Assembly (NCBI RefSeq): GCF_007655135.1
Contig: NC_045129.1
Coordinates: forward strand, 35,713,122 to 35,777,121
Length of the DNA: 64,000 bases
Source: Punica granatum
Lineage: Eukaryota; Streptophyta; Magnoliopsida; Myrtales; Lythraceae
Direction of reading: 5' to 3'
Made by a program: the position numbers and the translations under genes. The notes below the pieces were generated by a model. That model was not told where the DNA came from. It saw only the letters and a program-made list of their open reading frames with translations, and did no database searches. This document shows positions 49,713-61,864 of this stretch, one piece after another (positions within the stretch are counted from its first letter, which is position 1; each line of letters starts with the position of its first letter).

Positions 49713-52235
49713 TACAAACGGCTGATTTATTAAGCACTCAATATATAAATATAATTATTTCTCAGATTTGTGTATATATAATTTTGTCGAACTTATAAAA
49801 TACTTATATTGAATGAGTTTGATATTTGAAAATAATATAGAGGATGTATTGATCATCTATATTATTTGAAATAGCTCAAACAATTTGACTAAAAGCATCA
49901 TACCTTCACTTTTTAATTTGTTTATAGTCATAACAATAAGTTTCCTACTGTTGGGACTGGTACTAATTTGTTAATATAACTTTTGAATCCAATGCATGTT
50001 TTTAAAAGCCATAAGAATAATTTAAAAAAGAATAAACTATAGAAAATACAATGTAAAAAATCATGCCTTTCTAAAGATATATAGCTTATAAGAACGTCTT
50101 AAATAAATAGGTCGAAATCGGTTTGGAGTGCGAAGATTATGAATTTGCCTTTTTCTTACTCATCTTTTTTTTTCTTTTTTTCTTTTCTCTTTTACATATA
50201 CTATAACTAAATTACAAAAAACCAACGAGATGAAAAAATAATTTCACAGAGACTCCATATCCCCTCTTTCCTCGACTTTTTATATATACAAAGTAAAAAA
50301 TAAAAGAAAATTTTCCAGAAAATAATATTCAAAATAACCAAGATGAAAAATTCTTCATGAAAGGAAAAAAAAAAAAGAACACTATGAATATTCGGGATTT
50401 TTTGCGCAATGAACTTAGTCCTTTCTCGATTATGACCAGCCGTTTTTAGTCTGTTTATCCTATTTATTTAGTTATTTATTTATTAGAACATAAAATGGGA
50501 TAAATTTTTCCTACGATTTAATTCATTTTTAAATTTAAATTTGTTTAATAAGATTAAATAATGTTAAATGTATGTGTGGCCTAAAAAGACAAATAGCTGA
50601 TGCAAGGATTTTTATAATAAAAAAACTGAGTGTATTAAAAAACTGTAAAACAAATCAAACTATTAAAAAAAAAAAAGGATTTGCAAGAGTATGGAAAGCG
50701 GCATACTCTCTTCCCCCTCTCTCAAAAACCGGCAACTTTATAGGGATTAGAAATGCAGCCACCCACCCTTTTTTTGGGCCAGCCACCTTTTTCTCAATCT
50801 GTCGTGCCATTCTCTATTATCTTTCCATCTTTTATACATTTTTTTAGTTACTTTTTTAATCATTGATTTGAATGTTCCTCGGTGGCTCGTGCTTGATTGG
50901 TAGCTATGCGATATATCTGAGCATATTTGTTTTGTATTCGTGGCCTGCAATGCAACAACTCAGGCGCACGTGATCTCGATTGGAAGGGACCCCGCTGCAC
51001 ATATTTGTCCCCAGGCAGTCTTCTAGATATATGGCAACGGCACTGATCCGAATGCATGCAATTCCCGTTCGATTCGAGTTTGGGAAGGAGAGAAGGGGGT
51101 GCATCGCAATAATTTCTTCATAAACGATTAAAAACGACATGTGAATCTTCTCACAGTGTCAAAATGTTAAGGAGGGTGACTGTCCGCCTTCGGTCCATCC
51201 CCGTAGTCTTATGTTTGTGTCTGATTGCGCTTAACTTATAATGACAAGCCGACTGGCGTATCTCTGCAGTTTGTGTTCGATTTGTCATTTGCATTTTGCA
51301 CATACTCTCTCTGTCTTGCCCCGTTCAACAATAGACAAAAAGTTGAGAAACCGAACACCTCCTGTCTCTGACATCACAAACTAACAGTCAGCACCTCACG
51401 AGTTCATCAGTGCTGGTTTTGTTCTCTAGCCGAGAATGTTAGTTGATAGGGATCATATGCCTCATAATGTTTCAAGTTTTTAGTCATCTCAAACGTAAGA
51501 TAGAGAGAAAACGAGAGGGAGTGATAACCATGTGTGCGACTCTTGGACCGATACGATACGACCGAGAATATTTCATTTATATATATATATATATGTCTGT
51601 TCATTGAATCAGACCAACTATGTCTTACAAGAAAGATTTATATATTATCATATCGATATTGAACTCTATAGATATTTAGATTTATGGCATGAATGTTGGG
51701 TTATTGAAATCACGTGTGTCGTCGAAAAGGTGAATCCATCTTAATTTAGGCTATGTATCTGATCTGAGAGCATTGAAATGAGAGTGCTAAAATTGATCAT
51801 TAGGGGGGGGGGGGGGGGGGATTGACATGTGAACTGGTCCATGCATATGTGGTCCTTGTTAGCTTTTCCGATAGATACTTTAACATTAAAAGAAGATACT
51901 ACAGACAAACTCTCAATCATATATCAATCAATGCGATCGGGATGTTTGACGAAAATCGGAGACGAGACGGACATCTATAAAAATAGTTCAAGCGGGTTTA
52001 ACTGAATTTTTAGTAATGAATGAAAATGAAATCTACCGGTCAAATCGTACGAGTACAAAAGCTTAGACAGACAGTGATACCGCTATGTGACATTGATCTA
52101 TATACATCCATCATCTAAACGAATTAATACAACACGAATTAGGACAAGATTAACTTAGACGGGACAACTCTAAGTTCTCGTTGTGGTTCTGATATATGCA
52201 GCCTCATATTAGTAAGTGATGAATTGATTGTAATA
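49713..52235. other. AT-rich intergenic DNA, no gene supported
   Basis: Contains an 18-base G run at 51803-51820 and short TA tracts. Frames at 50572-50847, 50747-51140 and 51532-51744 show no family I recognise. Confidence 0.5.
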
Positions 52236-52356
52236 GTTTGATTTGATAGGCTACCAAAATACAACTTTTGTGATTGTCCTAGCTGAGTATCGAACCTGAA
52301 ATTCTTGGGTCACCAGTCGAAAGCGTGCGTCATTATGTTTCACCGCCTTTGATAAG
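52236..52356 (-). mobile_element. SINE copy, minus orientation
   Basis: On the minus strand the head reads GGCGGTGAAACATAATGACG, then CACGCTTTCGACTGGTGACC, then a canonical box B AGGTTCGATACTCAGC. The 3' part is poorly preserved. Boundaries approximate. Confidence 0.6.
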
Positions 52357-52618
52357 GGCTGGACGCTTTCTTTAGTAATTTCCACTCAAGGATGTCCATA
52401 TATATATCTATATATATATAACAGGACATTAAATATATATATATATATATATAACATGCATGAATCTTATATCTCCCTATTTAGTGTATAAGGAAAAGAA
52501 ATACGAATCTACAAATGAAGTAATTCGAGACGGATGAAAGCAAAGAAGACACGCATATAATTATGTATATGTATAATTGTATATATCGATATGTCTACTA
52601 TCTATAATAAGTTATCTT

Positions 52619-52658
<40 letters not shown>

Positions 52659-54643
52659 CCAATAATATTCTGAGACCATGCTTAAATGATTTCCTCAATT
52701 GGAAGCTTTACAAACTGGATGATTCCTGGCCCATCAGTTTATGTCTTGTGGTTGGTTTTTATCGGCCGAACCAATCTGACCCCACAGAATCAAATTCGTA
52801 ACCTCTTAACATTCAAGTTGAGGGCAAATTCTAGTAATAAGTCAGGTATCGGTTCGCTACTGGCCATGAGGTGCTTCTTCCAATGAGTTTCAACACTCAG
52901 CACTACAAGTAATGTCGGGCCACAAACAACTCCGCTTGCCGCTGGGACACACCCTCGTGGTTGATGATTGGTAGCCAGTGGTGGGTGGTTGACGTCGGAA
53001 TGACAACCCGATCATTTTGAATCGTGGCCCATTTCATGGTTTGGGCCAACTTCACAAATGAATCGGGCCCCAGCCCATAATGAGGTGGGAAGCCCAAAAT
53101 ATTATCGTTTCAGGTTCTAATACGAGGCAAATGGGCACTATTGGATGAAGCCCATTGCTTGCGATAACAATTAACATGAGATTCTCCTCTCTCTCCGGTG
53201 CATGTGCTCCATATAAAGTCCAGAAGGGCATGCATGAGATCAATCGGACCACAGACATCTTTAATAATGCAGGTTGGTCCATAGGAGAGTTTGCTGATGG
53301 ACTGCTGGGTTATTGTACGTCATGATCACGAGATCTTGTATAGATCGATATGGCTTATCCAGTATATGAATGGAGCTGTAGTCTCTGTACCTTTGAGGAG
53401 GCGTTAGTACGAAAAGATGAACGCGCCCTTTTAATTGTGATTCATGAGGCAGACGAATGAGCGAAGTAAAGAATATGCATGAAAAAGGAAATAAAAAGCA
53501 CTATAGGGAAATCGCGCTGCTGACGATCAAACTATAACCTGTTAACCCAGTTCTAGGTCGAGGACAAGGGCATCGCTTTTTTTTTTTTTGCGAACATTAA
53601 AATCGTTTCTTTCTTTTTTCTTTTTTTTCCCCCTTAAGGATGTTTCATTGTTCCTAGACCCATTTACAAAGTGCCTTGCTTCATGTCGTCCTACTCATTT
53701 GATAAGATGAATAAATGTAATATATACACGTGTATATTATTGGGTTAAATAAACAGATACAGATACGGAGGGTACAACAAAACATAATATAAACCATATA
53801 ATAAATGCATTAAGTATAATGTCCCTAAGAATAAACAGGGCTACATCCATATATAAGAGAAAGAAGAAACATCAAATTAATTATCCACGTGAATCTTGGC
53901 TTCCTGGATTGAGCACCAGAAGGTCGAAAGAAGCGTCTAGGAGCGATGCGTCGGAGAAGAATTCACCGTGAAAACCTATAAAAACGCCATACCGTCTACT
54001 CAAAAAACAGTTAATCTTATTATCCACCGAAAAAAAAAAAAGTTAACCTTACTGGGTGAAGGTGTAAATTTTTAATTGACCTCTTATTAGGTTATTTTCA
54101 ACCCAAAAATTAGAGCTTATAGTTTATGAAAATTGGTTTCTTATAAAAAATGCAATCTAATACTTAAATTTTTTTCGTGTGAGTTTTTTATCCACTCTCA
54201 CGTAGTAACTTGTACGTCAGCACATGCCATTAAGCACCATCTCTCAACAAACTAACTACGGCCGAGTATCCTCTTTTATGCACGGCCGAGGGGGACAAAC
54301 TGACCACGAGGTGAACATACTCTTCCGCTCTCGAGTTTATTCGCCTTATTTGCCATGAGTTCCACACTTGAATATGGACTAAAATGAAGGCACACTTTGA
54401 CTATCTTGGCGTGATATATGTCCACTTCACTCGAGCTTGCAGAAGTATAATCCGCTATGATATTATGTCAAATATTTGCTAGTCGTATAAGTGATAGAAT
54501 CCATTTCCAACCCAAAAGCTCGAAATTTTATGTTGGAAATGACCAGAAGAGATTTTACAAAAGGCGTGGTTTACTATTAATTATTTGATATCGCTTAGAA
54601 CAAAAAATTGAACACATATTAGCCAAAGAGTCTCTTTGTTACT
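52357..54643. other. Intergenic DNA, no gene supported
   Basis: TA tracts near 52400-52455 and 52624-52651. Several GGCCCA/TGGGCC words lie in 52910-53150 but no gene start follows them. A minus-strand frame at about 53880-53995 looks protein-like but short. Otherwise nothing recognised. Confidence 0.5.
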
Positions 54644-54682
54644 TAATAATAATAATAATAATAATAATTATCTCTCTGTTAC

Positions 54683-54734
<52 letters not shown>
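54644..54734. repeat. AAT trinucleotide array with palindromic centre
   Basis: A TTACTTAATAAT... unit with (AAT)n occurs twice, separated by TTATCTCTCTG. The second AAT array (from 54684) turns at about 54708 into (ATT)n running to 54734, so about 50 bp form a near-perfect palindrome able to fold into a hairpin. Confidence 0.85.
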
Positions 54735-55460
54735 CTTATTTTAAAAATTGAAAATTTGAAATAAAAAATATATGAAAAGTCTCATCAATGGATTGAAACG
54801 GGACCATCCTGATTCGATTTATGTTATTACATTAAACCCCTTCCTTCAGAATCTGCGATATATGCTTCCCCTCAATCATCGAAAGTTCTATGTGATTCCA
54901 AATATGCCAGAAAGACATGAGGAAAAGAATAGAATGACTTATATAGGAGTATGTATGCCTTTCCTAAGCCTGGTAATTAATCGCGATTTTGCTCGATCAT
55001 TCAAAAGAAACTCAATTAATAGGAAGCATCCTCCGAGAATCACAAGACGATACCGGAATAAATAACCAGTTGCTAGCTCGGAAAGAACATCAATGTACAT
55101 GACAAATTAATATCCGAGCCTTTATATAATGGAGATCGACAAGCTTAGAGGCTGACTTTTTGGATCAACATTTCTATCGTTCCAGCTTACGAGTACTTAA
55201 GCTTACGGCAGAACAATGATCATGAAATGACATTGACAAGTACATATTATCGTCTCGGCCACATATTGACATGGATGCACCACGCACGACACGCCATCTT
55301 AGTATATATATAACGCGATAAACATGATCAAACATAAGTCAGTGGCCCAAGCAAATAAAATTAATAAGCAATTAAATACATGTCACTCGTGTTCCTCGAC
55401 AATGCATAGGGTTTGCATGCAGTTTCCCAACCTACTTCATCCACCATTTTCCAACCTTTA

Positions 55461-55491
<31 letters not shown>

Positions 55492-55599
55492 TTTTTGAGA
55501 ATATTAGTATATATATAATATATATTGCTCGGATTGGCTTCCGCGTACCTTGACTAATTTTTATGCCCCGAGAATGAAGTGAGACTTTATTCAGAATTT
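54735..55599. other. Intergenic, no gene supported
   Basis: A 97-codon plus-strand frame at 54772-55065 has no recognisable domain. A TA tract lies at 55466-55490. Confidence 0.45.
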
Positions 55600-56426
55600 G
55601 ATTCGTTGGAATGAAATTGGAGGGAATAGAATTGAAAAGAGATGGGAATTTGAATTATGAGAATTGAGATTCTAATTCAAAAACATGTTTGTTTGCACTT
55701 CGGAATTGGGCCGGAATAGAATAAAAAAAATTATTTACCTTTCCTTGACCAGGGTCACTGCCACCGCCGCCGTCACCGAGCCGCCTCCCGTCGACCTTGG
55801 CTACTGGACCTTTGATCCCCGAGCCAGTCTTGGCACAACGATGCCGGATCTGGCCTCGCCGTGGCCATATCTCCCCGACACTGTGAGATTTTGGCTCGGG
55901 AAGCTTGCGGAAACCCACAAGCCACTGAGCCACAGTGAGGGTCATCGAGACTTGGCGACGGTAGTCATGGATCCAAATGACCTCGAGGCTGAGGTCGGGG
56001 AGGTTCACGAGCTTAGGGTGAGCCTCACGAGCCGTCAGGGAGCCTCTGCCATTGAAGGCTCGTGAACCTAGGGTTTTCCGTAACCTCACGATAGCTGCAT
56101 CTCACCATGCCCGTGATATATGGCCACGGCGAGGCCAGATCCGGCTTCGCCATGCCGAGACCAGCCTGAGGAGATCAGTTGGAGGTCCAACAGCCAAGGT
56201 CGGTGGGCGACAGTGGCGGAGCACTCTGGGGGTTAATCCGATTCCACATGGCAAAGAATTCAAAATCTGAGGTGAAATGGGGGAATGGCAAATCCGGGTC
56301 AAAAGAAGAATGAAGGTTCCACGGAATTGCAAATTCGTGTCCAAAAAAGAGGCGAGGAACGCACGCTTTAATTCCATGTGGAATTGGGCAGGAATAGAAT
56401 GGTGATTCCGCCTGACCAAACGAATC
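55600..56426. mobile_element. GC-rich fold-back (inverted-repeat) element
   Basis: A GC-rich island in AT-rich DNA. GCCGGATCTGGCCTCGCCGT plus CCATAT-containing continuation at 55843-55870 is perfectly inverted at 56118-56145 (28 bp). Similarity extends outward, with CGACCTTGGCT...TGGACCT near 55792-55810 inverted near 56186-56202. A second smaller inversion inside uses GGTTCACGAGC (about 56006) and GGCTCGTGAACC (about 56057). Candidate ends are GATTCGTTGG at 55600 and the inverted CCAAACGAATC ending at 56426. No transposase is encoded, so it is a non-autonomous DNA element of uncertain superfamily. Confidence 0.6.
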
Positions 56427-56486
56427 GTTAGTTTCTCACTTAATGATTGCGAAATGAAGAACTAAAAGGAAAAGAAAGATATATTA

Positions 56487-56691
56487 ACGAAAGAGGGTAT
56501 AATGTAATGGCGTACATTTTTGCCTAATAACTGAGAGGTTTTAGGTTCAAAACTCCATGTGAAGTTATCATTGCTCTTTTATTAGATATTAAAATTCTTA
56601 TTTTATGGTATTAATATTCATGAGTCTCCTTTATATTGTTATAAAGAAAGTGTACTGTTCTAAGCGTAAGCCTCCCAAACTACAAAAAAAA
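56487..56691 (+). mobile_element. SINE copy with perfect 12-bp target duplication
   Basis: GAGGGTATAATGTAATGGCG head, box B GGTTCAAAACTC, 3' part TTTTATTAGATATTAAAATT and an extended tail ending in an A-run. AAAGATATATTA is repeated exactly at 56475-56486 and 56692-56703, showing target-primed insertion. Confidence 0.85.
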
Positions 56692-57139
56692 AAAGATATA
56701 TTATGGAAGGGTTTTTGGTAGCATGAATTCGTCTCACAGTGACATTTTTAGTACTTTCAGTTCAAGCGTTTAGTACTTTAGTTCAAGTGTTCAGTATTTT
56801 TAGTAATCGTAATTAGTACAAGTATTTTTTACCTATACTTTCAATTTAAGTGTTTAGCATTACGACTGAACTAGTGTTTACTATTTTGTATAATCCATCA
56901 CAAATTATAAAAGTACTAAACACTTTAACTAAAATATTAAATATTCAAATTAAAATATTAAGTTTGTCACAATGACATAAAGTCATATTAAAATTTCTCA
57001 CGTGGAATAAGGTGGAATCAAGTAGTTGTCTCTACGAAGGAAAGCATGTAACACATGGATTGGACGACAATGAATTTCGTCTTAGCATATGGAAAAGGTT
57101 GGATCGATTATATAAGATATGATAATTTTTTTTAAGTTA

Positions 57140-57234
57140 TCAAAAAAAAATTCATTGTTAACATTTTCTTAATTATTAGAATTTTTATTTTATTATATTA
57201 GATTTTTAGACATTCTTTGTAACTGAAAAAAAAA
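57140..57234 (+). mobile_element. 5'-truncated SINE copy
   Basis: Family 3' part only: TTCTTAATTATTAGAATTTT, TATTTTATTATATTAGATTT, CATTCTTTGTAACTGAAAAA. Boundaries approximate. Confidence 0.55.
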
Positions 57235-57869
57235 ATCAACTGATAGTGATATGCATGCTCTTTCATTTGAGTCGAGACTATAGGTTTTAGCCCATTTTGA
57301 TCAAAAGAAAGAATTTAATGCATCTGTTTCATGAAACACGTGAGCTAATCTTAATTAATACGTATATGTTGGACGAATACGTATCCCGAGGACCATGAGC
57401 AACACTATATTCTGATGATGAGTTGATTATATATATATACTATATATATATATCAGTATATATATATTTCCCAGAGTTTCTAGAGTAATCGATCCTAAGC
57501 AGAAGGCAGGATTCACGGGGAATTTAAACAAAAGAATTAGATGCAAATTGAGTGAAGCGTCAGGCTATGTCTACTACACTCCATTTTGGTAGACTAAACA
57601 AGTCAATGTCCTTAAATTTTTCTATTTTCGAAAAGGAAAGATTTTCTTAAATTGAACAGAAAAGATTTTGCATTAACATCCTCATCAGTTCTAGTTTATG
57701 TACCCTTTACCATTATATCTATTACCTCTTTATAGACTCGAAAATCTTAGATGGTGTTTGTTTACTTCAATTAAATGTTTAAATTAATTTTTCAGCACTT
57801 AATTGGATTAACTTATTTGTTTAACACCAAAAAAAAAACATTTAATGAAACTAAAAATTTATTTATTTT

Positions 57870-60330
57870 TGTTAGGAACCAGAAAATTGGTCCCGACTCG
57901 TTCAGCTTCTTGGGCCCACATTGATACTCCGAATTTGATAACTAAATCCTATTGAATATATTTCTCAATTTATATCTCATAATATCTCTTATATTATCTC
58001 TAGAATATTCTGTCAATATATCATTTGAGATATTATTTCCTATCTCTAACGTTATATATGGCAAGTACATCTACTTGTTATTTATTATCAAATATTCTAT
58101 ATAGATTACGATATCCCGATACAGATATCTTGGAACTCCTATAAATACCTTTTTAGGTACCCATAAACCCTAGGTTTTATTCTTTACTTTTCTTGTACAC
58201 ATTCTCATTTAAGTATCGTAGAGAGAAATCAAGATTTCCTCACATTCTTCCCCTTTTTGCAGGTCATTCGAGACCCGTAGTCCGTATGTGATCAAGGTCA
58301 GATTTTTCCGACCCCAACATTGGCCCTATTTGTGGGAAACGGTACGAAAAGTCATATGCATCAGCTGTTTTCCACCACATCGAGAAGGGACAATTGTTAA
58401 AATAAGATGCGAAGCAAACCTCAACTCAAGAATGGGGGGCTGCGTACCCCTCACGGCAAGTTGCAGGGACTGACACGGCGGAGTCAAGGTTTACCTCATG
58501 ATGGCTATGACTCTCCTTGCGAAAGATATACAATACCATCGCTCTGGGGATATTACAAACTAAGTCTCTGCTTCTCAACTTTTTGCTCTCATGATCGATC
58601 AAAAAGAAAATTCTAATATTCGAAATTTAAATCAAGGTTTACTTTGTGAATCTTGCCATAAATCCAATGAATTCCCCTCAATTCATCGCATCACAATTTT
58701 TTTTTACTTTCCTTGACAAAATTTAATATCTATTAAGAGAAGAAAAGTTTTTGTTTGATGAAATAAAATATTCAGCTTTCCTAATTTGATACTTGGATAT
58801 TCATTACTCGTATCCTTACATCTACTTATTCATTGAGCCTAAATTTTCAATATTCATCACAACATACATTGCTTATCTTTCGAGGATTAGGGATTTGGAA
58901 AATACTGAGTGACTTGGGGGCTGCACCATATTTTCCCCCGGCGCGACAATTGTCAGCATTGCTAATATCTCATCCTCGAGGATCTCAGACTCTTCGCTAT
59001 CAACAGAAGGACGATGAGAAAATATTAATCATCCGCGCGAAAACAACTATACCATCAAGTTGATCATGGACCAATCCATACGTTGTGCAAGAAAAAGAAC
59101 TACCATGACATATCATGCGTCGACCTCCCATATTGCTCAACGACCCACGCGTCACTCGAGGACCCCTACTTAAGGCAATCATTCTCATAAACAAAAAAGT
59201 TTTCATCCAATGCACAGTCTTTCTTGCAGGTCTATAAGCTCCAACTTTGACAGGATATTCGCTCTACATGACTATTGTCACCATTGCCCAACTCTTTGAG
59301 GATCTAGGCCTCTAGTTTCTACACTAGTGGATTAAGGGGCCTTCGCTTTCTACATAGAAGGATCCCGATAGGCTTTTACTTTCTATAGCGAAGGGGCCCT
59401 CGCTTTCTATTGCGATGGGTTTTCTCACCTCTCGTTGAGGATCACGTTCCTTGCTTTCTACACAGAGGATACTATGGGCTTCGCTTTCTATAGCGAAGGG
59501 CCCCTTGCTTTCTATAGCACGGGGATTCCTTACATCTGTATGAGAACCACGACCATCGTTTTCTTTAACGATTGATCTTGGCATTCATTTTATGCGAAGG
59601 GTCTATCGCTTTCTACACTGCTAGATCTCCCAATCTTCACATCGAGGACCATGACCTTCGCTTTCTACAGCGATGGAATATTGGCGTTGGCTTTCTACAA
59701 CGAAGGTCCTTTCACTTTCTACAGTGATGTGATTCCTTACATTAAAGGGCACGACAGATTCAACGCACAACGTCACTCCAGCCACAACATGAAAAGGCCA
59801 TCGCCTACGATGAGATATCGACAACTGCGCTGATCTACTCCCGCGTACTCTCAAAACTCGAGCTCACGGGAGTGGGGGGCTATGCTAGGGACTAGAAAAT
59901 TGGCCCGATCGGTTCAGCATCCTGGGCTCATATTAATACTCCAGATTATGTAATTAAATCCTATTGAGTATATTTCTCTATCTATATCTCCTAATATCTC
60001 TTATATTATCTTTAGAATATTGTGTCAATATATCATATAAGATATTGTTTTATATCTCTAACGTTATATATGGAAAGTACATCTACTTGTTTTTTGTTAT
60101 CAAATATTCTACACATATTACGATATCACGATACAAATATCTCGGGACTCCTATAAATACCTCTACAGGTACTCCTAAATCCTAGGTTCTATTCTTTACT
60201 CTTCTCGTACATATTCTCATATAAGCAACGATGTGGAAAATCGAGATTCCCTCCCGTTCTTCCTCTTTTTGTAGGTTACTCGAGGCTCGTGGTTTACATG
60301 TGATCAAGACCAGATTTTTCCGACCCAACA
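57870..60330 (+). mobile_element. Complete non-autonomous LTR retrotransposon (2.46 kb)
   Basis: 5' LTR 57870-58319 (450 bp) and 3' LTR 59883-60330 (448 bp) are aligned along their length, both starting TG and ending CCCAACA, both with a TATA motif (CTATAAATACCT) and an internal AACGTTATATATGG. The target duplication ATTTT is perfect (57865-57869 and 60331-60335). After the 5' LTR comes TTGG...TTTGTGGGAAACGG, similar in layout to the primer-site region of many plant gypsy elements, and a purine tract GGGAGTGGGGGGCTA precedes the 3' LTR. The 1563-bp interior has no gag or pol. LTRs differ at many positions, so the insertion is not young. Confidence 0.9.
59311..59730 (+). repeat. Array of about 13 short hairpins inside the LTR element
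   Basis: Units share a core (C/G)(T)TTTCTAYA flanked by complementary arms. Clear stems: CTAGT/ACTAG (59312), TTCGCT/AGCGAA (59481), ATCGTT/AACGAT (59555), TCGCT/AGCGA (59658), CGTTG/CAACG (59684), TCACT/AGTGA (59711). Others (59400, 59505, 59583) have shorter stems, and a few are imperfect. Arms differ between units but usually stay complementary. Units are grouped behind a GAGGATC/GAGAACCA-type spacer at about 59298, 59437, 59540 and 59643, giving a higher-order period near 105-140 bp. On the minus strand the array reads as repeated I/V-E-S-E-G-P-F peptides, interrupted by stops. Confidence 0.8.
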
Positions 60331-60335
60331 ATTTT

Positions 60336-60986
60336 ATAACTTAATAGCTTAGCAAATTGGGTATTCTTTTAAAATTTGCAGCGAACACCCTCAAACTTTT
60401 GCAAAATAATCCAAAGTCTATCAGACACAAGAACGAGGGGGATAGAGAGAGAGAGAGAGAGAGAACATGACGATTGGGCGGGCGATGAGGCCTCGATCCT
60501 AGCACGATTGTCCCAGATGAGGTCGTCGGCGGCATTAGAGGCCACCAACAATCTCATCTATCCAGTGGTGACCAAGGTCAAGACCTCTACTGTCCCCGAT
60601 CTCCCCACTTAGAAGAGAGAGTAGGGATATCGGGGGCGATGGAGGCTCCAATCTCGGCCACCATCGATACAGACAAGGTCACTGGCAACCTCGTCTAGGC
60701 CAGTGGTGGCTGAAGTCAAAGCCATCACCGCCCCCCTCCATCTCCGATCAATAATTTTCCCTTTTTAAGTTTTCATTTTTTATTTATAGAATTAAAATAA
60801 ATAATATAATATTAAATGCTGGGGTAAATGTGAATAAGAAAACGGAAAATGGGAGCTGTGAAGTAGATACAACTCCAAGAACTTCCAATGTTAAACATTT
60901 GCTCTATCAAATAATAGTTACTTAATTCATTAGGCACTTATTTTAATAAGTGCATAAAATTTCATTACATAAAATTAAGTGCTGAA
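60336..60986. other. GC-rich low-complexity island and AT-rich flank
   Basis: 60440-60463 is a GA tract. 60470-60750 is GC-rich with an imperfect direct repeat (CAATCTCATCTATCCAGTGG... near 60547 and CAACCTCGTCTAGGCCAGTG... near 60687). The open frames here look like chance. It resembles in composition the fold-back element at 55.6 kb and may be the body of a DNA element into which the LTR element inserted. Confidence 0.4.
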
Positions 60987-61083
60987 TTTTTTTTTAGGGA
61001 TAATGGATGTTCGTTGAGTATCAAACCTAGGTATCTTGGTTGCGAGACGAGAGCGTGCGCCATTTCAATACACCCTCTTTGAT
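60987..61083 (-). mobile_element. Short SINE copy with 15-bp target duplication
   Basis: On the minus strand AGAGGGTGTATTGAAATGGC head, CACGCTCTCGTCTCGCAACC, box B GGTTTGATACTC, and an A9 tail. AAATTAAGTGCTGAA (60972-60986) and AAATTAAGTGTTGAA (61084-61098) are the target duplication with one change. Confidence 0.8.
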
Positions 61084-61098
61084 AAATTAAGTGTTGAA

Positions 61099-61864
61099 AT
61101 TTGAAGTCCAAAGAAATATAATCTTACTTACAATAAAATAAATAGTTAAATTATTATTTTATCATCAAAAAGAGATAAATTATTTTTTCAGAATTGCGTT
61201 CATTACAGTAGTAGTGTCACCTTGATATGAAATCAATAATTCCTAAATTCTATTTATATATTTATTTATTTTACTTTTTTTCTCTAAACTTATCTCGACA
61301 TTACCAATTCAAACGACCAAAAAAAAATAAAATCTCCAACATATCTAGAGTCGTCACTGGATTAAAAAGAACAACAATTTTTTTTTCTTGCAATTAACAT
61401 ATATAACGAAAAATAAAAAAATAAATTGAAATAACTAGAGTCGTCAACTGGATTAAAAAGAACAACAATAATTGAAAAATGAAAAAATAAATAAAGAGTT
61501 GTCAAATAGATAATTGTGAACAAAGATATCAGTCTTTAATTTGAGTACCGTACTTCATTCTGCTAGGAAATCTAAATTTTGATTTTGCCATTTTTTTCTT
61601 ATATAAAAATAGATAGCATGGAAATGGAGTCCACCTGACAAAGTAGTTTTCTTAAGCAACTTGACAGAGTTTTTTTTTTTTTTTGAATCATAAGAAAAGA
61701 TTCCTCTGAAAATAGGTTGTAATTAGTAACGGTGGAAAAGGAAAAAACGTAAAAAGAAAGAAGACAATGGACTACCTCTAGCTTCAAAATAAATTACGGG
61801 GGGAACCAATTTTGGAAAAATTCATACGAATTAATCATCCATGGCCTTTTTGCCTAGTCTCATT
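61099..61864. other. AT-rich intergenic, no gene seen
   Basis: A short direct repeat (CTAGAGTCGTCA...CTGGATTAAAAAGAACAACA) occurs at about 61345 and 61436. No gene recognised. Confidence 0.5.

Noticed and set aside
50747..51140. Minus-strand frames with several Cys residues
   Set aside because: No recognisable cysteine spacing, signal peptide or homologue.
52910..53150. Cluster of GGCCCA/TGGGCC words resembling a site II promoter
   Set aside because: No telo-box and no coding start follows on either strand.
53880..53995. Protein-like minus-strand reading (VFIGFHGEFFSDASLLDASF)
   Set aside because: Only about 35 codons, no neighbouring exon found; too short to call a gene fragment.
54772..55065. 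97-codon plus-strand frame
   Set aside because: No domain, AT-rich codons, no upstream promoter or splice support.
59324..59854. Minus-strand frames with repeated IESEGPF-like peptides
   Set aside because: These are translations of the hairpin array inside the LTR element, interrupted by stops; the DNA repeat explains them.
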